A DNA stretch of 40,656 nt from JBAZOY01 sp041648505 (lineage in GTDB: Bacteria > Desulfobacterota > Syntrophia > Syntrophales > CG2-30-49-12): NCBI GenBank assembly GCA_041648505.1, contig JBAZOY010000016.1, forward strand, positions 1-40,656. The letters run 5' to 3'. Below are positions 25,838 to 34,867 of this stretch, in pieces (the first letter of the stretch is position 1; each line of letters starts with the position of its first letter). The translations under genes were made by a program, and so were the position numbers. The notes under the pieces are model-generated. The model had not been told where the DNA came from. It was given only the letters and a program-made list of their open reading frames with translations, and did no database searches.

Positions 25838-26410
25838 ATGGTTTTGATGATTGATAATTATGATTCCTTCACTTATAACCTGGTCCAGTACATTGGCCAG
25901 TTAGGGGAAGAGGTCATTGTCTATCGGAATGATGTGTTGTCTATCGCAGATATCAGGGAATTGGAACCAAAGGGAATAATAATTTCACCCGGTCCCGGTA
26001 CACCGGAGAATGCGGGAATCAGTGTTGATATTATCAAGTCCTTTTATAAGACCATACCGATTCTGGGGGTCTGTCTGGGACACCAGGCCATAGGCTATGC
26101 CTTCGGAGCTGATGTAACCAGGGCCGAGAGGATAATGCACGGAAAGACTTCGCCGATTCTCAATGACGGGCGAACAATATTCAAGGGGCTTCCTAATCCC
26201 TTTGCCGCCGGCCGCTATCACTCCCTGATTATAAAAAGGGATTCTCTTCCTTCCTGCCTGGAGATCAGCGCCGAAACCGATGAGAAGGAAATTATGGGAG
26301 TCAGGCACTTGGAATATCCGGTAGAGGGGATACAGTTCCATCCGGAATCCGTTCTCACACCACACGGAAAAAGAATTGTAAAGAATTTTTTAGGGATGTT
26401 GAAACAGTAA
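25838..26410 (+). CDS. trpG: Anthranilate synthase component II (glutamine amidotransferase)
   Basis: A 190-residue class I glutamine amidotransferase that supplies ammonia to TrpE. The triad is visible: C79 in GVCLGHQAIG, and H168 and E170 in FHPESVLTP. The N-terminal LMIDNYDSFTYNLVQY and the oxyanion segment SPGPGTPENAG are standard. The GRYHSL segment is shared by TrpG and PabA, so it could serve folate synthesis as well. Location between trpE and trpC argues for TrpG. GAGGGAG lies ahead of the ATG. It is not fused to TrpD, and no trpD follows. Confidence 0.96.
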   Translation: MVLMIDNYDSFTYNLVQYIGQLGEEVIVYRNDVLSIADIRELEPKGIIISPGPGTPENAGISVDIIKSFYKTIPILGVCLGHQAIGYAFGADVTRAERIMHGKTSPILNDGRTIFKGLPNPFAAGRYHSLIIKRDSLPSCLEISAETDEKEIMGVRHLEYPVEGIQFHPESVLTPHGKRIVKNFLGMLKQ

Positions 26411-26436
26411 TAAATCACAAATAGAAAAAGTAGGTA

Positions 26437-27216
26437 ATGATCTTAGATAAAATTGTAGCGGCCAAAAAAGACGAAGTTGCTCACTTGAAAGAGAAAAAGT
26501 CCCTTGCTGAATTGAAGAGGGAACTTGGTAATACACCCTCCCCTCGCAACTTCAGGGAGGCGCTTTCAGCTTCTGGCTGCTCCATAATCGCGGAGATAAA
26601 GAAGCGTTCTCCATCCAAGGGACTCCTTATAGAAGATTTCGATCATATAAAGATTGCTGCCATCTACGAAGAAAATGGTGCGGTTGCCATATCTGTTCTT
26701 ACAGAAAAAAATTTCTTCGGTGGGAATAGCACTTATGTCATAGACATTAAAGGAAAGGTTGAAGTTCCTCTGTTGCGGAAGGATTTTATCATTGATCCCT
26801 ATCAGGTCTATGAAACAAGAGTTATCGGTGGCGATGCACTCCTTCTTATTGCCTCTCTATTTGAAAAAGACGAATTAAAGGATTTTATACAGTTGTCTGA
26901 ATCGCTTGGGATTTCTCCTCTCGTGGAGGTACATACACGGGAAGAACTTGATAAGGTACTTTATGCCGGGGCTGACATCATCGGGATCAACAACAGGAAT
27001 TTACAGACTTTTTCCACGAATTTGAAAACCAGCATGGAGATGGTTCTTTCTGTTCCTGAAAATAAGATTGTGATAAGTGAAAGTGGCATCCATTTAAGAG
27101 AAGATATTGAAAACTTAATGAGAGCGGGTATCCATTGTTTTCTGATAGGTGAGGCCTTGATGCGCGCTTCTGACATGGGTGCAAAACTAAGAGGATTCCT
27201 GAATAAGGGGGAATAG
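26437..27216 (+). CDS. trpC: Indole-3-glycerol phosphate synthase
   Basis: A 259-residue TIM-barrel enzyme that closes the indole ring from CdRP. Active-site strands are present: IIAEIKKRSPSKG with K55, ISVLTEKNFFGG, LLRKDFIID with K115, LVEVHTREEL with E164, IIGINNRNL and IVISESGI. Length is normal and no TrpF domain is fused, unlike the E. coli enzyme. The ATG follows 26 bases after trpG. trpF begins seven bases after its stop. Confidence 0.97.
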   Translation: MILDKIVAAKKDEVAHLKEKKSLAELKRELGNTPSPRNFREALSASGCSIIAEIKKRSPSKGLLIEDFDHIKIAAIYEENGAVAISVLTEKNFFGGNSTYVIDIKGKVEVPLLRKDFIIDPYQVYETRVIGGDALLLIASLFEKDELKDFIQLSESLGISPLVEVHTREELDKVLYAGADIIGINNRNLQTFSTNLKTSMEMVLSVPENKIVISESGIHLREDIENLMRAGIHCFLIGEALMRASDMGAKLRGFLNKGE

Positions 27217-27223
27217 GAAGGCG

Positions 27224-27871
27224 TTGATAAAGATAAAGATCTGCGGGATCACAAACCTGGAAGACGCCTTGAATGCTGCCAATTGCGGGTCTGATGCCCT
27301 CGGTTTCATCTTTTATCAAAAGAGCCCCCGGTATGTGGCACCGGAGGTCGCGAGGGAGATCATTGAAAAACTTCCCCCGGAGATCAAGAAGGTCGGTGTA
27401 TTTGTCAATCAAGCTGCCGATACAGTCAGGGAACTGCTGGAATTTTGTGGACTTGACATGATTCAACTTCACGGAGATGAGTCTCCTGATTACTGCCGTC
27501 AATTCCCGGCGTCTACTCTGATTAAGGCCTTTTCTCTCAGGTCAGCTAATGACTTATTAAAATTGAAGAGTTACTCTGTAAAGGCGATCCTGGTAGACAC
27601 TTACGACCCTGAACGCTATGGAGGAACAGGGAAAAAGGCCAACTGGGAACTGGCAGTAACGGTTAAAGAGACACACCCTCTTATACTCTCCGGTGGTTTA
27701 AACGCTGCCAATATACGACAAGCCATCGAGATTGTCTCACCTTATGCTGTTGACATTAATAGCGGTGCTGAAATTTCACCCGGGAAAAAAGATCCGGAAT
27801 TGGTCAGGAAAATCATCGAGATCGTACGTCAAGTAAACCAAGAAAAAAAATCATTAACTTTAAAGGAGTAA
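27224..27871 (+). CDS. trpF: Phosphoribosylanthranilate isomerase
   Basis: A 215-residue TIM-barrel isomerase acting just before TrpC. It opens with KIKICGIT (C7, the general base), has VQ/IQLHGDE, the general acid D125 in VDTYDPERYGGTGKKANW, LILSGGLNAANI and the late DINSGAEISPGKKD, all typical of PRAI. The start is TTG behind AGGAAGG; the gene is seven bases downstream of trpC. It is the last intact gene of the operon in this window. The next expected genes, trpB and trpA, do not follow. Confidence 0.96.
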   Translation: MIKIKICGITNLEDALNAANCGSDALGFIFYQKSPRYVAPEVAREIIEKLPPEIKKVGVFVNQAADTVRELLEFCGLDMIQLHGDESPDYCRQFPASTLIKAFSLRSANDLLKLKSYSVKAILVDTYDPERYGGTGKKANWELAVTVKETHPLILSGGLNAANIRQAIEIVSPYAVDINSGAEISPGKKDPELVRKIIEIVRQVNQEKKSLTLKE

Positions 27872-27875
27872 TAAA

Positions 27876-28164
27876 ATGACAATTTCTAAAACCGGTGATA
27901 CAGACTATTCTTCTGAGCTGGTAAGTAATGTCAAGGGGGCTGATTTGCTTATAACAGAATGTTCTTTTCCCCGACTCAGAAGCAATTGAAGGCCACCTTA
28001 CGCCTTCTTTGGCTGGGCAATTAGCCCAGGAGGCTGAAGCTAAATCTTTAGCCCTTACTCATTTTTATCCCGAAATTGAGGTGGATGATTTAATAGCTGC
28101 AATACAGCAGAAATTTAAAGGTAAAATATATATTGCAGAAGATTTTCAAAAAATCATCCTATAA
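27876..28164 (+). pseudogene. C-terminal remnant of a metallo-beta-lactamase-fold hydrolase
   Basis: From ATG 27876, right behind AGGAG and four bases after trpF, the frame reads KTGDTDYSSELV and ADLLITECSFP, matching the last third of ElaC/RNase Z-like MBL proteins (TGDTxY, ADLLIxExSFP). It then breaks at a run of four C's (27969-27972). With one C fewer the family sequence continues: DSEAIEGHLTPSLAGQLAQE, LALTHFYPE and KGKIYIAEDF, to TAA at 28162-28164. The N-terminal ~150 residues, with the HxHxDH metal site, are absent. It is a truncated remnant with a homopolymer frameshift. Confidence 0.72.
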
Positions 28165-28490
28165 ATTTCTTGTGATGGGTATAGACTGCTCAAGCATAAG
28201 TAAAAAGCTTGTCCTGACATTAACTGATAAGTATATAAAGCGTCCAAAAATCTTTTCCGACCATGCGTTTCTCGCTTTGCTCGCTGTTACGCACGCAGGT
28301 ATTGCCTTTGCTGGCGTTACGTTGCGAGAGCATGATGCCCGAAAAATCTTTAACCCGCGCCTTCTTAGTCCAACAATATCTTTCAAATGTCTCATAATCG
28401 CTTGTTAAAACTGTCGGAATAGTGTTAAAAAACACAAGTTATGCAAACTAATTCGAAAAAAATATGAAATAATTCTATTAAGGAAACGGT
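28165..28490. other. Gap with repeat-like sequence upstream of ugd
   Basis: Some 325 bases without a gene. 28253-28275 and 28324-28346 form an imperfect inverted repeat (TTTTCCG...CATGC..TCTCGC against GCGAGAGCATG...CCGAAAAA), and AAAAATCTTT occurs in both flanks. The interior contains CTCGCTTTGCT near 28271, shared with 17981-18011 in inverse orientation. It resembles a small non-coding repeat element. No promoter was assigned. Confidence 0.35.
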
Positions 28491-29864
28491 ATGAAATTCG
28501 AAAAAAATATTCTCGGTATTGGTGCCGGTTATGTTGGTGGTCCAAGCATGGCGATGATCGCCTGTAAGTGCCCCGCATATAAGGTCACAGTTGTGGACAT
28601 CGATCCCCTGCGTATTGCCGCATGGAATTCTGATGATCTCCCCATTTATGAACCCGGTCTTGATGCTATTATTGCCGCCACCAGGGGAAAGAATCTTTTT
28701 TTCAGCACTGATATCGAGGCCAGCATACGAGAAAATGATATCATCTTTGTTAACGTTAATACACCTGTTAAAATGTTTGGTGTGGGTGCGGGTATGGCCG
28801 CCGATCTCCAGTACTGGGAAAAGACAGCCAGACAGATTCTTCAGCATTCTCGTTCTTCAAAAATCGTCATCGAAAAAAGTACTTTCCCTGTTAAAACCGC
28901 TCTGGCCATGGAAAGAATTTTATCCAACAACAAAACCATCAGGTTTGATGTTCTTTCAAATCCTGAATTTCTATCTGAAGGAAATGCTGTAAATAATATG
29001 GAAAATCCGGATCGTGTCCTGATAGGTTTCAGGGAAACGGAAAATGGCATAAAGGCCAGGGATATACTGGTGGAAATTTATGCTAACTGGGTACCACGGG
29101 AACGTATCATTGGCTCTAATATTTGGAGTAGTGAGCTTTCCAAGCTGGTTTCAAACGCCTTCCTGGCACAGAGAATATCCTCCATCAACGCTATTTCCGC
29201 CCTCTGCGAGAAGACAGATGCAGATATCAACGAAGTAGCCATGATAGTGGGTATGGATAGCAGGGTGGGTAATAAGTTCTTAAGTGTCAGTGTAGGTTTC
29301 GGCGGTTCATGTTTTAAAAAGGATATCTTAAATCTCGTCTATCTTTGCCGACATTACAATCTTAACGAGGTTGCCGATTACTGGGAAGGTGTTATAAAAA
29401 TCAATCAATACCAGCAGGAGCGTTTTATATCGAATATATTGAACGCAATGTTCAACACCATAACCGGAAAAAAAATATGCCTTCTGGGTTTTGCCTTCAA
29501 AGCCGATACAGGAGATACGAGGGAAAGTCCCGCCATCTTCATCGCCAGGAGACTACTGGAAGAACAGGCAGAGATTGTTGTTTCCGATCCGAAAGCCCTG
29601 AAAAATGCAAGAGCCGATCTGGCGGGTGTCGTTGGAAAGGTCAGTTATACCGAGGATCCATACGAAGCGGTGAAAGACTGCCATGCTATAGCGGTGCTTA
29701 CAGAATGGGCTATCTATAGAGATCTTGATTTTCATAAAATATACGAAACCATGACCAAACCGGCTTTTATCTTTGATGGCAGGAACATCCTTGACCATAA
29801 AAGATTATTTAAGATAGGCTTCAATGTCTATCCTATCGGTAAACCACCGTTGGTCCATTTTTAG
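28491..29864 (+). CDS. ugd: UDP-glucose 6-dehydrogenase, animal/eukaryote-like type
   Basis: Oxidises UDP-glucose to UDP-glucuronate with two NAD+. The 457-residue protein has the NAD motif GAGYVGGP at 11-18, PIYEPGLDAII, the catalytic Cys274 in GFGGSCFKKD and LGFAFKADTGDTRESPA. It follows the animal enzyme almost block by block: RGKNLFFSTDI, NPEFLSEGNAV, NPDRVLIGF, WVPRERI, WSSELSKLVSNAFLAQRISS. Bacterial Ugd of the E. coli type is about 390 residues and lacks these blocks. UDP-glucuronate is the starting substrate of the arn pathway encoded next, so it probably feeds it. There is a 233-base gap before arnT, containing a 38-codon ORF at 29958 of no recognised family. Confidence 0.95.
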   Translation: MKFEKNILGIGAGYVGGPSMAMIACKCPAYKVTVVDIDPLRIAAWNSDDLPIYEPGLDAIIAATRGKNLFFSTDIEASIRENDIIFVNVNTPVKMFGVGAGMAADLQYWEKTARQILQHSRSSKIVIEKSTFPVKTALAMERILSNNKTIRFDVLSNPEFLSEGNAVNNMENPDRVLIGFRETENGIKARDILVEIYANWVPRERIIGSNIWSSELSKLVSNAFLAQRISSINAISALCEKTDADINEVAMIVGMDSRVGNKFLSVSVGFGGSCFKKDILNLVYLCRHYNLNEVADYWEGVIKINQYQQERFISNILNAMFNTITGKKICLLGFAFKADTGDTRESPAIFIARRLLEEQAEIVVSDPKALKNARADLAGVVGKVSYTEDPYEAVKDCHAIAVLTEWAIYRDLDFHKIYETMTKPAFIFDGRNILDHKRLFKIGFNVYPIGKPPLVHF

Positions 29865-30097
29865 AGGATTTGACGGGAAGTTGCAGATGTTTTTCCTTTA
29901 CCCTTTCCTTCTTACACCATATGGAGACAAAAGAGGAGTGTCTCGAACCAAGCCATCATGAAACTCTTCTGTTTTCCTGAACATACGGCGAAGGCCATTG
30001 GCTTAAACTTTCGTTTGGCTGTAAATGCAAAGTTTTTTCTTATCGGGCTGGGATGGAAAAGTTTGTCACAGTAGACAATTTTGAAAGGAAAAAATAA

Positions 30098-31792
30098 TTG
30101 AAAAGTGTAATTCTTAATAAGAAGATTATTCTTTTTTTCATTCCTTTGTTACTTTATTTAAGTCTTTTATCCGTCATGCCCTTAATGGAGCCTGATGAAG
30201 CCCGCTACAGCATCATTCCCGGTTTTATGAACTCTTCGGGGGATTATATAACACCTCGCTTAAGCCATGTTGTTTATCTTGAAAAACCGCCGTTGTGCAA
30301 CTGGGCGACAGCTTTATTTTTTAAGGTTTTTGGAGAAAATGAGTTCTCTTCAAGGTTATTTGTTGCCCTCTGTACATGGGGTTGTATTTTCCTGGTCTTC
30401 CAAATGGGAAGGCATTTTCACAATGAGCAGACAGGTCTGTATTCTGCTGCAATTTTCAGTACATTTTTTTTCCCCTTTGCTATGGGAAGAATTAATATCC
30501 TGGACATACCCCTGACTTTTTTTGTATGCCTGGCCACCTGGTCTGGTTATCGCTATTTCTTGAGTGAATACCGGCAGAGGGAATGGATTTATCTAACATA
30601 TATTGCCTCTGCCCTGGCTTTTTTGACAAAGGGCTTAATCGGAATTGTATTTCCCTTCACGATTATTGTGCTCTGGCTTCTGAGTTACCGGAAGTACAGG
30701 GAAGTCTTAAAACTTTTTTCACCAGTCGGTTTTGTCCTGTTTCTTTTACTTTCCTGTCCCTGGCTTATCCTGGTCCAAAGGGCAAATCCAGATTTTTTCC
30801 ATTTCTTTTTCATCCAGGAACATTTTTTAAGATACACCACAACGATGCACCAGAGAAATGAGCCGTTCTGGTTTTTTATTCCTATCGTTATCTTGGGGAC
30901 CTTGCCATGGGTTGCTTTTTTGTGGAAAGTGATAAGGGAGTTCCCCACCAATATAACACATTCACTTAAAGCCACCGACAGGCGCTTTCTTCTTGTCTGG
31001 ATTTTTTTTATTCTGGGATTTTTTTCCCTCTCGTCCTCCAAGCTTGTCCCTTACATCGCCCCGATATTTCCACCTATTGCCGTGCTGTTTGGCTTTCTAT
31101 TTAGTGTGTACGATACTCATCAGGATATACAAACAGAAAAAGCTGGAGGTAAATTTTTTTTATGTCACTTGCCCATCATTATTCAGTCATTGCTGTTTAT
31201 CATTATTCTTGTTGTGCCGCCCTTCATAAAAAAGTCGCGCATAGAAGGGGAATTGATGATTACAAACCCCGAAAAATGGTGGCTTTTGGTGGCGCCATTG
31301 ATCCTGATACAAATACTGATTATTTTTTTACCGGAGATGGTTAAGCGACGTCGGCACAGGGGATGGTTTGCAAGCATCTATATCCTGACAGTCTTCTTTT
31401 GGGTGTTCCTGGTTTTTCCGGTTTCTGAATTCCTGACCCCTTACAAATCGGCTTATCCCGTCGCTCAAGCCGTTAGTAGATTGCTTCCCCAGGGTCAAAA
31501 GCTGTACCAGTATAAAATAGCATTATACGGGATTGATTTTTATAGCAAGATCAGAACGCCGGTCGTTGATGATTTTGGAGAAGAAACTTTTGGAATCGAC
31601 AAGCTTCCCGAGGAAGAGAAAAAACGATACTTTCTATCTTCTGAGGAATTTTATAAACTGTATCATGAAAAAGGTGATATTTATTGCATAACGAAGTATA
31701 AAGACCGCTTAGAAGAATTGAGAAGGCATGTCCCCTATACAGACATCCTATGGAGTAATAATGTTTATTATTTATTACACCTGCATTCTTGA
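30098..31792 (+). CDS. arnT: ArnT-like lipid A L-Ara4N transferase (GT-C, family 39 type)
   Basis: A 564-residue integral membrane glycosyltransferase with about a dozen hydrophobic segments. The first periplasmic loop carries MEPDEARYSIIPGFMNSSGD and LEKPPLCNWATALFF, matching ArnT (EPDEARYAEI, KPPLxYWATA) with the catalytic acid near D33/E34. ArnT moves L-Ara4N from undecaprenyl phosphate to lipid A phosphate on the periplasmic face of the inner membrane, lowering net negative charge and giving resistance to polymyxins. Other GT39-type enzymes share the DE motif, so the call rests also on the arn genes that follow 24 bases later. The start is TTG behind AAAGGAAA. Confidence 0.82.
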   Translation: MKSVILNKKIILFFIPLLLYLSLLSVMPLMEPDEARYSIIPGFMNSSGDYITPRLSHVVYLEKPPLCNWATALFFKVFGENEFSSRLFVALCTWGCIFLVFQMGRHFHNEQTGLYSAAIFSTFFFPFAMGRINILDIPLTFFVCLATWSGYRYFLSEYRQREWIYLTYIASALAFLTKGLIGIVFPFTIIVLWLLSYRKYREVLKLFSPVGFVLFLLLSCPWLILVQRANPDFFHFFFIQEHFLRYTTTMHQRNEPFWFFIPIVILGTLPWVAFLWKVIREFPTNITHSLKATDRRFLLVWIFFILGFFSLSSSKLVPYIAPIFPPIAVLFGFLFSVYDTHQDIQTEKAGGKFFLCHLPIIIQSLLFIIILVVPPFIKKSRIEGELMITNPEKWWLLVAPLILIQILIIFLPEMVKRRRHRGWFASIYILTVFFWVFLVFPVSEFLTPYKSAYPVAQAVSRLLPQGQKLYQYKIALYGIDFYSKIRTPVVDDFGEETFGIDKLPEEEKKRYFLSSEEFYKLYHEKGDIYCITKYKDRLEELRRHVPYTDILWSNNVYYLLHLHS

Positions 31793-31816
31793 AAATGATT
31801 TGGCCGGTGGTGATTT

Positions 31817-32971
31817 ATGAAGGTCCGAAAAGATTTTCTGCCTTTGAGCAGGCCATCCGTTGGTAAGAAAGAGATCGGGGAAGTTGTAAAATGTCTTAAA
31901 TCTGGTTGGATTACAACTGGTCCCCTATGTAAAAAATTTGAAGACGAATTCTGTCATTTGACAGGCGCCTCTCATGCTCTTTCCCTGACCTCGGCCACAG
32001 CGGGTATGCACCTTATGTTATTTGCTTCAGGGCTGAAAAAGGGTGATGAGGTACTTACCCCTTCTCTAACCTTCGCCTCCACAATCAATATAATTGTGAT
32101 GCTGGGTGGCAGGCCTGTTTTTGTAGATGTAGATTATGATACTTTAAATATAAATACTGAACAACTGGAACAGCAGATAACAAAAAAGACTAAAACCATC
32201 ATTCCCGTTCATTTTGCCGGTGCCCCCGTCAACATGGGCGAAATCTTGAGAATTGCAGGACATTACAAGCTCCAGGTTATTGAGGACGCCGCCCACGCCC
32301 TGGGAACTTATTTTGAGGGGACACATGCCGGCGGCTTTGGACACCACGCGATTTTTTCGTTTCATCCTATAAAGAACATTACAACCGGCGAAGGCGGGAT
32401 GATCACAACGAGTGATGAGGAACTGGAAAAGAAACTAAGGCTCCTCAGGTTTCACGGCATAGAACGTGATGCGTGGAAACGATACGGTAAGGGGGGCAAT
32501 CCGGAATATGATATTACCGACCCCGGTTTCAAATACAACTTGACCGATATGCAGGCAGCCCTTGGACTCGCCCAGTTGTCCCGCCTTAATGAATTAAACA
32601 TGCGCCGGAAAGAAATCGCGGAGATATATATGCGGGAGCTGAAGAATTTAGCGGGGCTGGAATTGCCCGGCAGTCCGTCTTACGGATATGTCCATGCGTG
32701 GCACTTGTTTGTTATAAAAATCCTGGCCATGGAGAGGCTCTCGTTTATGCAAAAATTGGCGGAATATAATATTGGCTATGGGCTTCACTTCCCTCCTACC
32801 CATCTTTTAAGTTATATAAAGCGGCGCTTTAGACCGGAGAGAAACAAGCTACCGGTAACAGAGAGTATTGCGGAAAAAATTGTGTCTCTCCCCTTGTTTC
32901 CTGACATGAAAAACGAGGATGTTTACTATGTTTGTGAGGCCGTAAAGGAGATTATACGTATTTATGGATGA
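31817..32971 (+). CDS. arnB: UDP-L-Ara4O aminotransferase
   Basis: PLP-dependent transaminase that converts the 4-keto sugar to UDP-L-Ara4N with glutamate. The 384-residue sequence matches E. coli ArnB along its length: FLPLSRPSVGKKEIGEV, LKSGWITTGP, LTSATAGMHL, IPVHFAGAPVNM, IEDAAHALGTYF, and the PLP lysine K186 in SFHPIKNITTGEGGM, then KYNLTDMQAALGLAQL. The ATG lies 24 bases after arnT. It overlaps arnC by eight bases, so translation is coupled. Confidence 0.93.
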   Translation: MKVRKDFLPLSRPSVGKKEIGEVVKCLKSGWITTGPLCKKFEDEFCHLTGASHALSLTSATAGMHLMLFASGLKKGDEVLTPSLTFASTINIIVMLGGRPVFVDVDYDTLNINTEQLEQQITKKTKTIIPVHFAGAPVNMGEILRIAGHYKLQVIEDAAHALGTYFEGTHAGGFGHHAIFSFHPIKNITTGEGGMITTSDEELEKKLRLLRFHGIERDAWKRYGKGGNPEYDITDPGFKYNLTDMQAALGLAQLSRLNELNMRRKEIAEIYMRELKNLAGLELPGSPSYGYVHAWHLFVIKILAMERLSFMQKLAEYNIGYGLHFPPTHLLSYIKRRFRPERNKLPVTESIAEKIVSLPLFPDMKNEDVYYVCEAVKEIIRIYG

Positions 32972-33941
32972 AAATAATTTTTCGCCGTTACCATCAATGA
33001 TCTCTCTCGTAATTCCCGTCTTCAATGAAGAAAAGAATCTTCACGCCCTTTTGAAGCGTATCGTCCCCGCGATGAAGGGTATGGACAGGCCATACGAAAT
33101 CATCTTTGTGGATGACGGCAGCAAGGATGACTCCCTTCGTATCTTGAAGACCTTCGTCACTCATCCGGAGGTCAAAATTATAGAGTTGACAAAAAATTAT
33201 GGGCAACATGCGGCAATACTGGCAGGTTTTTCCATAGCCAAGGGGAGCATTATTGTCACCATGGACGCCGACCTCCAGAATCCTCCTGAAGAAATCTCCC
33301 GGATGGTAAAGGTCATGGAAGAAGGTGATTATGATATCGTTGGGACTATAAGGAAAAAACGTCATGATTCTATCTTCAGGAAATTGCCTTCTAAAATTAT
33401 CAATGCTGTTGCCCGAAGGATTATAAAGGTCAATATGAGCGATTGGGGGTGCATGCTTCGCGCCTACCGCAATAAAGTTGTCAGCCATATGATTGACTGT
33501 CATGAACATGGGACGTTTATTCCTGCCTTGGCAACTATTTTCGCGAAAAGAATGACGGAAATCGAGGTATCCCATGAAGAGCGATATGGAGGGGAGTCCC
33601 ATTATCGTTTAGGAAAGCTCATTAACCTTCAGTTTGATCTCGTTGCTTCGTTTTCCGATCTTCCCATGAGACTTCTCATGTATGGGGGGATTATCATGTC
33701 TTTCACGGGCATCCTGTTCGGAACCGTCCTCATTGTTGCCAGGTTTATGTACGGTGCCCATTGGGCCGTCTATGGTGTATTTACGTTGTTTGCCATCCTG
33801 TTTGTTTTTATGGGATTGCAGTTTTTTGCCCTGGGCGTCATCGGAGAATACATAGGCCGCATTTATAACGAAGTAAGAAAGAGGCCTGAATATATCATCG
33901 AACGTATCTATTCTGCTGATGATAGCGGAGGTGAGTCTTGA
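32964..33941 (+). CDS. arnC: Undecaprenyl-phosphate L-Ara4FN transferase
   Basis: Transfers 4-deoxy-4-formamido-L-arabinose from UDP to undecaprenyl phosphate on the cytoplasmic membrane. The 325-residue GT2 enzyme has SLVIPVFNEEKNL, FVDDGSKDDS, the metal motif VTMDADLQNPPEEI, and RYGGESHYRLGKLINLQFD, then two C-terminal membrane helices (GGIIMSFTGILFGTVLIVA and YGVFTLFAILFVFMGLQFF). This is the ArnC layout; a generic dolichyl-phosphate-mannose-type GT2 would be the alternative, but context decides. It overlaps arnB at its start by eight bases and the formyltransferase gene at its end by four. Confidence 0.92.
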   Translation: MDENNFSPLPSMISLVIPVFNEEKNLHALLKRIVPAMKGMDRPYEIIFVDDGSKDDSLRILKTFVTHPEVKIIELTKNYGQHAAILAGFSIAKGSIIVTMDADLQNPPEEISRMVKVMEEGDYDIVGTIRKKRHDSIFRKLPSKIINAVARRIIKVNMSDWGCMLRAYRNKVVSHMIDCHEHGTFIPALATIFAKRMTEIEVSHEERYGGESHYRLGKLINLQFDLVASFSDLPMRLLMYGGIIMSFTGILFGTVLIVARFMYGAHWAVYGVFTLFAILFVFMGLQFFALGVIGEYIGRIYNEVRKRPEYIIERIYSADDSGGES

Positions 33942-34867
33942 AGGCCGTTGTTTTTGCTTATCATAATATGGGCATCGTCGGGCTTGAGGCTTTGAAAAAA
34001 AATGGTTATGAGATTATCGCCGTATTTACCCACGAAGATGATCCCGCAGAAACCTGCTGGTTCACGTCGGTAAGGAATTGGGCACAAGAACATCACATCA
34101 AGGTATTCTGTCCCGAACACTTAAATACACCGGAATGGATTCAGATAATTTCCTCTCTGGCTCCGGATGTTATTTTTTCATTCTATTACCGACGATTAGT
34201 TTCTCAAGAAATATTGAATATAGCATCATCTGGTGCCTTCAACCTTCACGGCTCACTGTTGCCCGCCTATCGCGGACGGTGTCCTGTAAACTGGGCTCTC
34301 ATAAAGGGAGAGGAAAAAACAGGCGTTACTCTTCACTATATGACGGAGAAGCCTGATGCAGGAGATATCGTGTGCCAGCAGGTGGTTTTTATTGATTTTG
34401 CAGATACCGCTTTAATTCTTTACAATAAGCTCTATGAAGCGGCCGGATCAGTCCTGGGAAAAGCCCTTCCCGGGATAAAAAGTGGAACGAACCCCAGGAT
34501 TCCTCAGGATATGTCTTTAGCAAGTTATTTGGGGGGGCGGACACCGGAAGACGGCCGTATTAATTGGCACTGGTCTGCTATAAAGATTTATAATCTTATC
34601 CGTGCGGTAACCCTGCCATATCCAGGAGCGTTTACCTTTTCCCCCGATGGAAGAAAAATAATTATTTGGTGGGCGCTTCCTGAAGATGAAATGAACAGAC
34701 CAAAGGATCTCCCGGGAACGGCTGCCATCGAGCAGGAAAGCGTTTTTATTTATGCCGCAGAAGGGAGAGTCAAACTTTTAGATATTGAGTGTATGGGAAA
34801 ACGCATGACTGGCTATCTCATCTTTGAATTTTTTCAAGACAAGAAAGGAATCATATTACCATCGTGA
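33938..34867 (+). CDS. arnA: UDP-L-Ara4N formyltransferase (ArnA N-terminal half as a separate gene)
   Basis: Formylates UDP-L-Ara4N using 10-formyl-THF, making the substrate of ArnC. In E. coli this is the N-terminal domain of bifunctional ArnA; here it is a free 309-residue protein. The catalytic triad N102, H104, D140 falls at the same residue numbers as in E. coli ArnA (FNLHGSLLPAYRGRCPVNWA, KPDAGDI). The C-terminal OB-like part is present (YPGAFTF...KLLDIECMGKRM). The TTG start overlaps the arnC stop by four bases (TTGA), and its own stop overlaps the GTG of the decarboxylase gene by four bases (GTGA), so both junctions are translationally coupled. A true split, not a frameshift: each half has its own start. 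Confidence 0.93.
   Translation: MKAVVFAYHNMGIVGLEALKKNGYEIIAVFTHEDDPAETCWFTSVRNWAQEHHIKVFCPEHLNTPEWIQIISSLAPDVIFSFYYRRLVSQEILNIASSGAFNLHGSLLPAYRGRCPVNWALIKGEEKTGVTLHYMTEKPDAGDIVCQQVVFIDFADTALILYNKLYEAAGSVLGKALPGIKSGTNPRIPQDMSLASYLGGRTPEDGRINWHWSAIKIYNLIRAVTLPYPGAFTFSPDGRKIIIWWALPEDEMNRPKDLPGTAAIEQESVFIYAAEGRVKLLDIECMGKRMTGYLIFEFFQDKKGIILPS

Noticed and set aside
32994..33602. 202-codon frame antisense to arnC
   Set aside because: It mirrors a conserved glycosyltransferase in the opposite frame and has no recognisable motif.
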